Source of the DNA: Cyclobacteriaceae bacterium
GTDB lineage: Bacteria > Bacteroidota > Bacteroidia > Cytophagales > Cyclobacteriaceae
NCBI GenBank assembly: GCA_016787725.1
Contig: JAEUTZ010000023.1
Location: forward strand, 1-64,000
Reading direction: 5' to 3'
DNA length: 64,000 bases
The notes under the pieces were generated by a model, which was given only the letters and a program-made list of their open reading frames with translations, ran no database searches and had not been told where the DNA came from. A program made the translations under genes and the position numbers. This document shows, one piece after another, positions 54,185 through 62,889 of the stretch. Numbering within the stretch: position 1 is the first letter of the stretch; every line of letters starts with the position of its first letter.

Positions 54185-54224
54185 GTCTGTCTGTTTAAAT
54201 TGTTAATAATTCTTTTGATTTATT

Positions 54225-55799
54225 TTAGCTCTTGCTTTGTGGTTCCTGCCATTGGATTCCAAATTGTCTGAAGAAATCCAGTGTGCTTTTGGGCGCATAT
54301 CGGTTTTTAGTTACCGTCACCACCCCTTTATAAACTTCTCCTGCTATCTCTGCGATGTGCTCCCAATCTTTTCCACCTTTGAAGTCTCCCGCTTTTGTGT
54401 GTTGAAGTATGAAAATGAAAGCCGTATCTGGATGCTCTTTTCGCATCTCCTTGTACTGATTGATCTTTAACCCCAAATCATTCACTGAATCAAGGATGAT
54501 GAACTGATAATCCGAAAGATTAGGGTCTTGCAAGTTTTCAGCAAAATGTAATCGCGCAGGTAAAGGATTCAAAAACTCATTTACCTTCTTGGTCATCGTA
54601 GGTGACGCAAACTCTTCCGATGACACATAAAGAACATCTCCAAAATTCTCAGCCAGGTATTGTGCGAGCTTCAATAGGAAAATAGTTTTTCCGTTATGAG
54701 GCTCACCATGAAACATCATCGTGAAGTTTTTGGCCGGATTTCCGAATAGGGATTGCCAGAATGAAAAGAAGCTAAGGAGGTCAAGTTTACGGTTAGCCAT
54801 TTCCTTGGCAGTAAGCACTCCGCTTAATCCCTTGTTGTGCGAACAAGCTCCACGGCTTGCATCCGAATACGTCTTCCTTTTGCATGGCCTAAGTTTCTTT
54901 CCTCCTGTATCGTAAATCCTTCCAACGCCATCCTTGCATCCACATGCTTTTACAATTCCTTCCAGGCCGTTCAACTCCGCTTTGGAAATTGAAATCTTGC
55001 TACTTGTTCTTTGCTTAAGGCTCTTGTAGATGGCATTGACCTTATCCGAGTAGGGATCATCTTTTAAGATTTCCTTTTTTGCCACCAGATTCTCCAGTTG
55101 TTTAAGAAAGCCATTTATTTTTTTCTCATCGTCTTGCCCCTGCAATCCGATAAAGCGCTTGATCACCATAATGGAAGGATAAACCTTTTCCCCTCCAGCA
55201 ATGGCAACCAGGTGATTCAGGTCCTTGTCATTGATGGCGAATGATTCTTCTCCCTTCATCTTGTTGTACGCCTGAACAAGCTTATTCTGAATCATTTCAA
55301 TTTCCTCTGCCAAGGGTGAGGTTTTACGGATGAGCTTTTGAACGATGGACCGTTGCAAGGCCTTGATGAATGAAAGGATCGCATTAGGAGATTTCACCTT
55401 GTTATGCAATCCAACGTACCTTTTGATGTATTTTACCTCCTCTCGGATATGCTCAACATGCTTTACGTGCTTGGGCTCTTTCTTCTCCTTTACCTTTTTG
55501 GTAGCAGTCTTACGTTCGACCTTGATTTTTTCTTTGGCAGACTTCTTTTTGGGTTCCGGGGTAGTCTTAGCTTTAGGTGACTGAGGTTCCCTGGGTTTTA
55601 AAGTAGAAGCGAAGTCATTCAGCTTTTGAAAGTATAGGTCAATGACCTTCTTGATACCTTCACTACTTTGATAGGTAGCCCAATTCGCTCCATTGGATGT
55701 ACTCTTCACCACCAGGTCATGACCTTTCTGTAGCGTTTCCGGCAATGTATTTACACCGATTCGCTCCACTTCAATAAAATAATTACTAGCCGTTATCAT
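54225..55799 (-). CDS. RecA-like ATPase of the element
   Basis: A 524-residue protein. Residues 65-120 are strongly basic and Lys-rich; a helical region (about 125-285) leads to a short Cys-containing segment (CGCKDGVGRIYDTGGKKLRPC, about 286-306), then a RecA/DnaB-like ATPase domain from about 340. Walker A is GEPHNGKT (365-372), Walker B FIILDSVND, with ILQHTKAGDF after. Its start overlaps the stop of the helicase gene (TAATG), so the two are made together. It may load the methylase-helicase or act as a replication or packaging ATPase; unknown. Confidence 0.75.
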   Translation of the reverse strand: MITASNYFIEVERIGVNTLPETLQKGHDLVVKSTSNGANWATYQSSEGIKKVIDLYFQKLNDFASTLKPREPQSPKAKTTPEPKKKSAKEKIKVERKTATKKVKEKKEPKHVKHVEHIREEVKYIKRYVGLHNKVKSPNAILSFIKALQRSIVQKLIRKTSPLAEEIEMIQNKLVQAYNKMKGEESFAINDKDLNHLVAIAGGEKVYPSIMVIKRFIGLQGQDDEKKINGFLKQLENLVAKKEILKDDPYSDKVNAIYKSLKQRTSSKISISKAELNGLEGIVKACGCKDGVGRIYDTGGKKLRPCKRKTYSDASRGACSHNKGLSGVLTAKEMANRKLDLLSFFSFWQSLFGNPAKNFTMMFHGEPHNGKTIFLLKLAQYLAENFGDVLYVSSEEFASPTMTKKVNEFLNPLPARLHFAENLQDPNLSDYQFIILDSVNDLGLKINQYKEMRKEHPDTAFIFILQHTKAGDFKGGKDWEHIAEIAGEVYKGVVTVTKNRYAPKSTLDFFRQFGIQWQEPQSKS

Positions 55800-58700
55800 T
55801 ACGCTGCAAAGTTTAATAGTTCTAATTCGAGTTCCAGAGCAAGAGCTTCAAGCTCCATTTGAGATTGTGATTGTTTTGGTAGGACGACCATGATAGGTTT
55901 TGCCCTGCTTTCTCTCTTAGGGATTTCTCCCTTGATCAATTCATATTGCGGAGGACTCAGTGAAACACTATCATTGAACTTCTCCTGTAATACCTGGACA
56001 AACTCATCTATTCTGTTTTCATCCACGGAAGCAGTCATCCGATCCGAAATCTTTTCAAAGTTGTTTCGATCAACGATATTCAAAAGATCAGGATCAAGGT
56101 AGGTGTCACCACCTTTCGACCTGGCAGCGGAGACCACTAATTTGAATTTCCCAGGTTGCCTGAAAATGGAGACTCCATTTTTAGTGGTGATGCTTGACCC
56201 AATGGTCAAAGACCGAATGATTTTCATTGCCCTGGAAATGGGAACCACGGTCTTTTGCTGAACATCATTTTTAGGCTCCCAATATTCCGGCATGAGAATG
56301 CCTTTCTTGATTCCACCATCAATGGTCGTGTAGCTCACCAGTTTTCCTTTAAAGGCACTGAATGCCTGAAGCACATTTCCGGTAATGATGTGGCGAATCT
56401 TCCTATCTACGGTACTCTCTTTAATTGAAGCTTCCCACTTGGCTAATAGTGAATCTTTGTCTAGGTTTGGTAATCCCACACTGGCTCCGATAATGGCCCG
56501 GACATCTTGGGCATAGCTTGCAGGAATAGCGATGTACTTGTTACTGCTTGCAAGGGCAAAGCGCAACCGCATCGAGCTTGGTGCATAGGGATTCTTCTTT
56601 TTCCTGTCGATGATGAATCCCAGGAAAACGGCAGGCGCTAACTCCTGGCCGCCATCATAGCTATTGACTGGATAGTTAAGATTTCGTCCTACATAGAAAG
56701 ATTCAAAAATGGATTCCAGGTATTGCCTCCGGTTATTGAAAGACCGTTTAATCTTTTCTTCGGAATCAGCCATTGCTTTGTGCAACTCGTTTGTCCTGGC
56801 TTTTATAACTTCCTGTGCTTCGGCTGAAGTACCTTTTTCAATAAGCTTCTGAATCTTCTTCTCTTGTGGAATCTTTTGAATCAGGTCTTCATAGTAGGTT
56901 ACATTCTCAGCGACTTCATGATTAAGCTGCTCACCCATATAACCCTCATACTCCAACTTCACTTCCTTTTGCAATTCTCGTCCCTCTTTGCCTTGAAGTG
57001 ATTCGACCAGGAGATTGTTTAGCTCCTGGCGTGAGAATGGTTTCTTCAAAACGTTCGCCATTACTGTTTCCAAAATGCTGTCATCGCCAAACTCACTTGT
57101 TCCACCTTTGCCCACGATAACAGCCCTGGAAGATTGAGTTTCTGTCTGGAGATCCATTGCTTCTACTTCAAGGTCATACTCACCGATCTGTTTGAGATAC
57201 TCTACATACTCATTGTATCGGTTGGATATTTCGTTGTAAAAGTCTTGCTGCATGGCTGTTGAAAGCACAGCTACTCTTCCTGAAACTCGATGGGCTGCAT
57301 CCTCCAGTTCTGCTCCATCTACTTCTCGTGTTGCCAGACCCAATGGATCATCCAATAAAGTGTTGACCTCCAAATTCTCTTTTAAATACTCCGCGACAAT
57401 GCGGTCTCCATACTTGTTAAGAAAATCTGGAACGTCCAGAATCTTTGTCGATGACTTCTGATTGGACGTGGTATTCGCGTCCAGCGATTTCAGTTTCTTT
57501 TGAAGCATCATCATCAATCGCTTCTCAGCGGGAATCGCAGAGTTGACATAATCGTAGATCGGTTTGTAAATCTGTCCGGTGCGGTTTATCCGGCCTCGTT
57601 TTTGAACCTCGGTGTTAATGTCAAGCTCCGCTTGCAATACAATCATAACTCGTTGCTTCACTTTTTCTTTGACAACCTTTGGAGTGATGATCGCGTGTGC
57701 CGATGCTCCGGTACTTCCTGATTGGTTGATGAGCAGAACGTCTACCTCGTTATTATTGAACTGACGAAACGCATCATTGGTATTCACTCGCTTACGAGTC
57801 ATGATGAGAGCCTTATTAGTCTTCGGATTAATTTGAAGCTCGTACTTGCGACCAGTAACCTCGGCCACTTTGTATCCCGCTTCCGTAATCTTTCGGACAA
57901 TCACATCAATAGGAGAAATGGTAATTCCAGTTGAGGCTTCTCTGATCCGATCACCTATTCTTAAATACTCAGCTTGTGCCTCCAGGGAAAAATCGGAGAT
58001 TTCAAATTTTTTGAAAATCTTCTCACCATCGGTGTCTGTCTCCGTATAGCGAAGGACTCCATCAAGACCTTTTTGAAGCACCAATGAAAAGTCTGCATTG
58101 ATCGTGTCACCATCGGAAACAGCTAGCCCAGCATCATTCTCCATTTGTTCGATGAAGCTTCCCATGGTACTCGCGAAAGCGATAACCGGTTTCTTCCCTT
58201 CCTTCAATCGCGCAATGGCTCGTTCAGCAACGGCTTCGGCCTTAATGCTGAAAAGCATTTGGTTAATTACATTAAAGACCTTGGAGAAGTATGGGAGGTT
58301 ATCGACTCCGGCTTGTGAAGTACCTTCCCGAATTTCGACTTGTTTTCCTTCGGCCACTGCGATGTCATCCAACTCATCAACAATCTCATCCACATAGGTT
58401 GTCTGAAATTTGATGATGTCGCGAATAATGGAGGTGACATTATCAGCAATGGCTCTATGCTCTTGCTCTTTTTGTTCGAGTGTGATGTAGTTCACTTCAA
58501 CACCTTCGAAGGAACGCTCTCTGCGAACCATCTGGCCTTCGGCTACAAGTTGACTCGCCAGGATTTCTTGCAAAGCCACTCCGCCTTTGGTGATCGCTTC
58601 AATCAAAGCATCCCTGGTCATGCTCGCATCACGAATGGAAGTCTTCATCGCATAGATGGGCATGTTATCAGGACGCTTGGCGAAGGTGGCTGAAAGGAAT

Positions 58701-60457
58701 ACTACGCCTCTTGTCTTGGACAAAGCGGATTGCATGAAGTTTCCGGTATTGCCAGAACCGGATGAATTGTGAGCTTCATCCATGATGACGATGTTATCCT
58801 CTGCTATTGCATTTAAGAAGGCAGGTTTAGTTGGCTTCTTTTCAGGGGAGTTGAACTGTGAGTAGGTGGCAACTGCGAAATGAAAGTTTCGTGGTATGCG
58901 TTGTCCTTCAAATATTCTGTTTTGGTCCGCGGTTGGAAGTGCCTGGTAAATGATGTTTCCATCTTCATCCTTGATGTCGGTTTTACTTTCACGACCATTG
59001 ACAATAAAAGGAATAAGGTGCGAAGAACCAATGGCAGACAAATCACGATATATGTCAGAGAACAGGTTTGCTTTTTCAGTAATGAAGATTGGCTGAACTC
59101 CTTGCTCCACGGCATAGCGGATGATAGAGGCAGCAATGCGTCCTTTACCAATTCCTGTTTGATCTCCAATGATCATCCCAACACCTCGTTCCTCAATGTT
59201 GTAAACTGACATGGCGACCGCATCAATCTGTTCGGCTGATAAAGCTTTGCACAACTCAACATTGGTTCTGTAGTTGAGTTTTATTCGAACATACTCGTCA
59301 ATATCTCCTCCAACGGCTTCCTTTATTCGTTGTAAAGCACTGTGGGTTTCAAAGCCCATCGAATCGGGTACTACGGTATTAAGAACAAAGCAGCTACTTG
59401 ATGCGGGTATGTAAGGCATACCAAGTTCATCAAAGCTCATCAGTTCAAGTTCCAGGGCAAGAGCCTGGGCTTCTAATTCTAGTCTTGTCATAGTTAAATT
59501 TTGTCTAGGCTTTGTTGCGCTGATTACACGATCAAATAGTTCTTCAAAGGAATCCACAACCTTATCACGTACTGAATCTTTTAATGGTGCCGCACCAGAA
59601 GGCTGCGCCTTGCGGCCATCAATGAGCATCAACCGTGTATCAAAAGAAGTACCTTGCCGGGAGTAGAGTTTTTTTCCATCAATGGGAATGATGTCAACTA
59701 CATGGTATCGGCTAAAGAGGTAATTAAAGAAAAAACGATTCTTTCCTTTTTGAATTCTTCCTTTCTTATCATATCGTGTATGTCCTCCGATAATGATCGC
59801 AGCTTTACCATTATCTTTCATGCAGTCAAGCGCACGTAAGGCCATCAGGTGATCGAGTACTTCAATGCTAAAGGTCTCGTACTTCACCTCCTTGTCTAAT
59901 AGTCCGAAGGGAGGATTCGTTATGACTGCATCAAACTTCTTTTCGAAACCTTTAAAGGAATTTGTGGCATCTTGATTTAATACTTGTCTGTACCCCTGGT
60001 CAGCTAAGTTCGATCTTCTTAGCTCATCAATTTCATTGACAATAACTCTGGATGGATTAGCGGCAATCGTAAGCAGACCATTTCCAGCGGACGGCTCAAA
60101 CACTGAAATGTTCTGCTCTGCATTGGTGAAAATTCCAGCAAGAAAGGAGATGGGAGCAGGGGTACTGTATTGTTGTAATAAGATACTCTGACTTGTGCGG
60201 TGAGAAATATTTACCTGGCTTTTGTAAAGCTCAACGATACTCCAATACTTATTTTCAATAACTAATGATGAAAGCGCAATGCTTCTTGCTTTCAGAACAA
60301 TAGCAAGTTCAGTGTATTCTTTAACTTCAGATTTATCAGTGATTCCGTAAGACGAGGCAATGCGCTCAATAGATTTTCTATTGTGCTTATTCTTTGCATC
60401 CAGCTCGTTGCGAACGTGCTGAAGAAATTGTGCCTTTATGATTGTTTTGTCCTTCAC
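55799..60457 (-). CDS. N6-adenine methyltransferase fused to Strawberry-notch-type helicase
   Basis: A 1552-residue polyvalent protein. An N-terminal Eco57I-like DNA methyltransferase has FEPSAGNG (about 104) and NPPFG (181-185). A Strawberry-notch SF2 helicase follows, with DQTGIGKGR (Walker A about 434-440), DEAH (560-563) and QKRGRINRTG (about 952). The last 500 residues are helical and have no clear domain. Related giant proteins in phages and ICEs, including P1 DarB, protect incoming DNA from restriction. The start is a GTG at 60457 covered by a perfect palindrome. A short peptide LELEAxALALELEL occurs after the methylase and again at the very C-terminus. Confidence 0.88.
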   Translation of the reverse strand: MKDKTIIKAQFLQHVRNELDAKNKHNRKSIERIASSYGITDKSEVKEYTELAIVLKARSIALSSLVIENKYWSIVELYKSQVNISHRTSQSILLQQYSTPAPISFLAGIFTNAEQNISVFEPSAGNGLLTIAANPSRVIVNEIDELRRSNLADQGYRQVLNQDATNSFKGFEKKFDAVITNPPFGLLDKEVKYETFSIEVLDHLMALRALDCMKDNGKAAIIIGGHTRYDKKGRIQKGKNRFFFNYLFSRYHVVDIIPIDGKKLYSRQGTSFDTRLMLIDGRKAQPSGAAPLKDSVRDKVVDSFEELFDRVISATKPRQNLTMTRLELEAQALALELELMSFDELGMPYIPASSSCFVLNTVVPDSMGFETHSALQRIKEAVGGDIDEYVRIKLNYRTNVELCKALSAEQIDAVAMSVYNIEERGVGMIIGDQTGIGKGRIAASIIRYAVEQGVQPIFITEKANLFSDIYRDLSAIGSSHLIPFIVNGRESKTDIKDEDGNIIYQALPTADQNRIFEGQRIPRNFHFAVATYSQFNSPEKKPTKPAFLNAIAEDNIVIMDEAHNSSGSGNTGNFMQSALSKTRGVVFLSATFAKRPDNMPIYAMKTSIRDASMTRDALIEAITKGGVALQEILASQLVAEGQMVRRERSFEGVEVNYITLEQKEQEHRAIADNVTSIIRDIIKFQTTYVDEIVDELDDIAVAEGKQVEIREGTSQAGVDNLPYFSKVFNVINQMLFSIKAEAVAERAIARLKEGKKPVIAFASTMGSFIEQMENDAGLAVSDGDTINADFSLVLQKGLDGVLRYTETDTDGEKIFKKFEISDFSLEAQAEYLRIGDRIREASTGITISPIDVIVRKITEAGYKVAEVTGRKYELQINPKTNKALIMTRKRVNTNDAFRQFNNNEVDVLLINQSGSTGASAHAIITPKVVKEKVKQRVMIVLQAELDINTEVQKRGRINRTGQIYKPIYDYVNSAIPAEKRLMMMLQKKLKSLDANTTSNQKSSTKILDVPDFLNKYGDRIVAEYLKENLEVNTLLDDPLGLATREVDGAELEDAAHRVSGRVAVLSTAMQQDFYNEISNRYNEYVEYLKQIGEYDLEVEAMDLQTETQSSRAVIVGKGGTSEFGDDSILETVMANVLKKPFSRQELNNLLVESLQGKEGRELQKEVKLEYEGYMGEQLNHEVAENVTYYEDLIQKIPQEKKIQKLIEKGTSAEAQEVIKARTNELHKAMADSEEKIKRSFNNRRQYLESIFESFYVGRNLNYPVNSYDGGQELAPAVFLGFIIDRKKKNPYAPSSMRLRFALASSNKYIAIPASYAQDVRAIIGASVGLPNLDKDSLLAKWEASIKESTVDRKIRHIITGNVLQAFSAFKGKLVSYTTIDGGIKKGILMPEYWEPKNDVQQKTVVPISRAMKIIRSLTIGSSITTKNGVSIFRQPGKFKLVVSAARSKGGDTYLDPDLLNIVDRNNFEKISDRMTASVDENRIDEFVQVLQEKFNDSVSLSPPQYELIKGEIPKRESRAKPIMVVLPKQSQSQMELEALALELELELLNFAA

Positions 60458-60478
60458 TCTGCCAAATGTAGAGTGAAG
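60452..60478 (-). promoter_or_regulatory. Palindromic operator over the methylase-helicase start
   Basis: CTTCACTCT (60452-60460) and AGAGTGAAG (60470-60478) are perfect inverted arms of 9 bases around a 9-base spacer. The spacer holds TACATTTG (minus 60470-60463), a -7 box, and the left arm contains the GTG start codon. A repressor here would block promoter and start together, and transcription could begin at the start codon. The -33 box is not seen. Confidence 0.55.
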
Positions 60479-60490
60479 AAAAAATGAGAG

Positions 60491-60540
60491 TTAAGGATTG
60501 TTAACGATGGTAAACGATTATGAATGATTTTGTTTGATTA
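60491..60540. repeat. Five 10-bp phased repeats (TtaaCGATtg type)
   Basis: GAT occurs at 60496, 60506, 60516, 60526 and 60536, each in a T/A-rich decamer (TTAAGGATTG, TTAACGATGG, TAAACGATTA, TGAATGATTT, TGTTTGATTA). The period equals one helical turn, so the bases face one side of the DNA. The array is directly upstream of the methylase-helicase promoter. Confidence 0.55.
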
Positions 60541-60581
60541 TATTCTAGAACAACCCTAGTTGATTAAAATTTGACCTTCCC

Positions 60582-60692
60582 TGAAATAACTATACACTGT
60601 TGATACTTATTACTGATATAACTATACACCTTTTTTTCTTATTACTGAAATCACTATACACTGAATTTTTTATCCCTGAAATAGCTATACAC
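60582..60692. repeat. Four direct repeats of a 16-bp IS end, 31-32 bp apart
   Basis: TGAAATAACTATACAC (60582), TGATATAACTATACAC (60614), TGAAATCACTATACAC (60646) and TGAAATAGCTATACAC (60677) are spaced 32, 32 and 31 bp. The last is identical to the inverted copy at 62246-62261, the other end of the IS3 element. The extra three copies lie outside the element that has perfect ends. Confidence 0.8.
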
Positions 60693-60706
60693 TATTGTCG
60701 TCATAA

Positions 60707-61696
60707 TTACTGATGTGGGTTTGTGGGAAACTCTTCCGGAGTTTTCCATGAATCCACATCAGACATAGCAACTGCGTTTCGCTCCGCATCATACATTTCC
60801 TCAAAAGTTCTTTTCTTAAAGTAAGTCTTCCATCTTCGCTTAAGTTCTCCGCTTTGCTGGTGTGCATTATTTGGAGTCAGGTAATCACAGCTTGAATGCA
60901 GACGGTGTTCGTTATAAATTCTTACTCCATCAGTCACTGCTTTCAAAGCGTCTTCATAACTGTCAAATTCCTTGTCAAGGAAAAATTCACCTTTCAGTAT
61001 TCCATTTAATCTTTCAGCAATAGCATTCTCGTAAGGATCGCCATTTTCAGTCATACTAATCTCAATGCTTCTTTCTCGCAGAAGTCCAACATATTCTCCG
61101 CAGCAATACTGAACTCCACGGTCTGAATGATGAAATAATTTACTGTGAGGATATGACCTTTGATTAAGTGCATTATTAAGAGCTTCAAGACATCCCAGGT
61201 GAGAGAGATCCTTGCTCAGGCAGTAGCCCATAATTTTGCGGGAATACGCATCTGTGATTAACGACAGATAGCAAAAATCATCCTTGAGCGTGAGATAAGT
61301 AATATCAGAAACCCAAACTTGTTCTGGTGATCTTATCTCCATATCCCTGATAAGGTTAGGATATTTTCTTAACCAATGCCTGGACATAGTAGTTTTAACT
61401 TTCCTCCGTTTCCTCTTGACTGTCAGACCATAGGAGTATAATAAATCGTGTAACTTATCTCTGCCCAACTTAATACCATGCTCTTGTAATGGGCCTTTGA
61501 TTGCTCTGTGAAGCTTAGGTGTCCCCAGCTTTTTCATCAACTTCCTTTGCTCTCCAACCAGTTTAAGGACCACAGCATATTCAATTGTTCTCTCTTCGAC
61601 TTGCCATTCTTTGTCATAGTAGGCATGACGTGTTTTACCAAACAGTCCGCAAAGCCTCTTAAGGCCAACGTGACAATCTCTTTTCATTATTTTCAC
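60707..61696 (-). CDS. IS3-family transposase OrfB (DDE integrase)
   Basis: A 329-residue DDE transposase with intact catalytic triad: Asp in WVSDITYLTL, Asp in FHHSDRGVQY, and Glu in NAIAERLNG. The N-terminal part is the HTH_21 region. It begins with a GTG in a GTGA overlap with OrfA's stop, but is likely made mainly as an OrfAB fusion by -1 slippage at the AAAAAAG at 61717-61711; the frame is open from there. Stop TAA at 60709-60707. Confidence 0.93.
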   Translation of the reverse strand: MKIMKRDCHVGLKRLCGLFGKTRHAYYDKEWQVEERTIEYAVVLKLVGEQRKLMKKLGTPKLHRAIKGPLQEHGIKLGRDKLHDLLYSYGLTVKRKRRKVKTTMSRHWLRKYPNLIRDMEIRSPEQVWVSDITYLTLKDDFCYLSLITDAYSRKIMGYCLSKDLSHLGCLEALNNALNQRSYPHSKLFHHSDRGVQYCCGEYVGLLRERSIEISMTENGDPYENAIAERLNGILKGEFFLDKEFDSYEDALKAVTDGVRIYNEHRLHSSCDYLTPNNAHQQSGELKRRWKTYFKKRTFEEMYDAERNAVAMSDVDSWKTPEEFPTNPHQ

Positions 61697-62229
61697 CGTT
61701 TGGTACCAGACTTTTTTCGGATGTCTATTTTGAGATCCTTTTCTGCAATGTTGATCATCGTTTCTAGTCCGATGATCTTAAGGTTTGCATCTTCGAGTGC
61801 TCGTTCGAGCTGGCGAATGCGGTTTTGATCAATAGGGCTTTTATCTTGCTTCTTTGGCACAAGCTCTTCATTTATATCAGCAAGTTGGCTGGAATATTTT
61901 TCAATCCACTTCTTGATTGAGCCTTTTGTTACGTTGTATTGTGTGGATGCTTGCTCAACCGTGTACGCTCTTGTGATAATGCCTCTGACAACTCTGAGTT
62001 TTAATTCTTCAGGACTCTGCGGTCTTATCTTTAGGTTCACACCATCGTATTTTCTTACCTGTCGCCTCCAACCATGCAAGGCGGGAATTGATATGTCCAA
62101 TCTCTGACAGAGTACTTGAGACGAGGACAGCCCCTTCTCATACTCTTCAACAGCTTGCTTCTTGACAGACATAGGGTGGACGTGGTACCCGCTCTTCTTT
62201 TTACTTTTTTTTGATTCTTGTTTATTCAT
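61693..62229 (-). CDS. IS3-family transposase OrfA
   Basis: A 178-residue DNA-binding protein when started at the ATG at 62229. Two helix-turn-helices are seen (MSVKKQAVEEYEKGLSSSQV and VEQASTQYNVTKGSIKKW), followed by a leucine-zipper-like C-terminus (RQLERALEDANLKIIGLETMI). It is longer than many OrfA proteins because it has two HTH modules. The AAAAAAG stretch near its end is a slippage site that joins it to OrfB. Stop TGA at 61695-61693. Confidence 0.92.
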   Translation of the reverse strand: MNKQESKKSKKKSGYHVHPMSVKKQAVEEYEKGLSSSQVLCQRLDISIPALHGWRRQVRKYDGVNLKIRPQSPEELKLRVVRGIITRAYTVEQASTQYNVTKGSIKKWIEKYSSQLADINEELVPKKQDKSPIDQNRIRQLERALEDANLKIIGLETMINIAEKDLKIDIRKKSGTKR

Positions 62230-62262
62230 GCTACACACGGTTTGTGTGTATAGCTATTTCAG

Positions 62263-62886
62263 TTAAAGACAATTTTGCCAATTCAATGGATCTCCATGAA
62301 TCCCTGTTTTAAAATTAGTCGTCACCCAATTTATAAAATCATTACCAATTTGTTCGTTTTCAAATTTTTTTTCGCCAATTCCAGAATGACAAATTTCAAT
62401 TAACTCATTTGGAATGGTTGGTGCTCTATCCCCAAAGTAATAGAAGTGTTCAGATATTAGAACATTTTCACCTCTAATATCCGTTTCAAGATGTTTTGGG
62501 TTGCAACTTCCATCTAGGTTGGAATGAGCAGAATTTTCTTGAATCCAGTTCCCATTTTCGTCTTTATGATAAAAGTTGTCACCAAACATCATAACTAGAG
62601 TTCCATTAATTACAGGTTTTTTGTATTGAAATCTCTGTTCGGTCCAATAGTGTTCAAATGAAATTCTTTCAGTTACTCTCATAGCATAAATCAATTTGTT
62701 TCTTAAATTAATTCTGCCTGATGAAACTTCAAGGGCTTTTGAACCCGTACCAACAACCCAATCCCCTAATTTCAGTTTACTACTCGCTCTAATTTTTGGT
62801 TTACATACTGCCAAAGTGCAATACCGACCAAATGGATTTGGAGCTAACCCTAAATCATGTTCAATTAGATAAGAGTAAACAACCAT
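62263..62886 (-). CDS. Nmad2-like protein (nucleotide modification associated domain 2)
   Basis: A 207-residue protein. The start VYSYLIEHDLGLAPNPFGRYCTLAVCKPKIR, then GDWVVGTGSK and the late FYYFGDRAPTIP, match the pattern I know for Nmad2, an all-beta domain found near DNA base-modification genes. No enzymatic activity is established. It is the last of three tightly packed genes (3-base gap to the TIR-like gene). Its TAA (62265-62263) lies one base from the IS, so the IS inserted right behind it. Confidence 0.78.
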   Translation of the reverse strand: MVVYSYLIEHDLGLAPNPFGRYCTLAVCKPKIRASSKLKLGDWVVGTGSKALEVSSGRINLRNKLIYAMRVTERISFEHYWTEQRFQYKKPVINGTLVMMFGDNFYHKDENGNWIQENSAHSNLDGSCNPKHLETDIRGENVLISEHFYYFGDRAPTIPNELIEICHSGIGEKKFENEQIGNDFINWVTTNFKTGIHGDPLNWQNCL

Positions 62887-62889
62887 AGC

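Larger units (their letters stand above)
60677..62261 (-). mobile_element. IS3-family insertion sequence
   Basis: A 1585-bp element bounded by a perfect 16-bp inverted repeat (TGAAATAGCTATACAC at 60677-60692 and its complement at 62246-62261), with two overlapping transposase frames on the minus strand. No target duplication is seen: the flanks are TATCCC on the left and GTTAAAG on the right. Its right end stops one base before the stop codon of the Nmad2-like gene. Confidence 0.88.

Noticed and set aside
60582-60692. CRISPR array
   Set aside because: The repeated units are only 16 bp, imperfect, and match the end of the neighbouring IS; no cas genes and no longer array.
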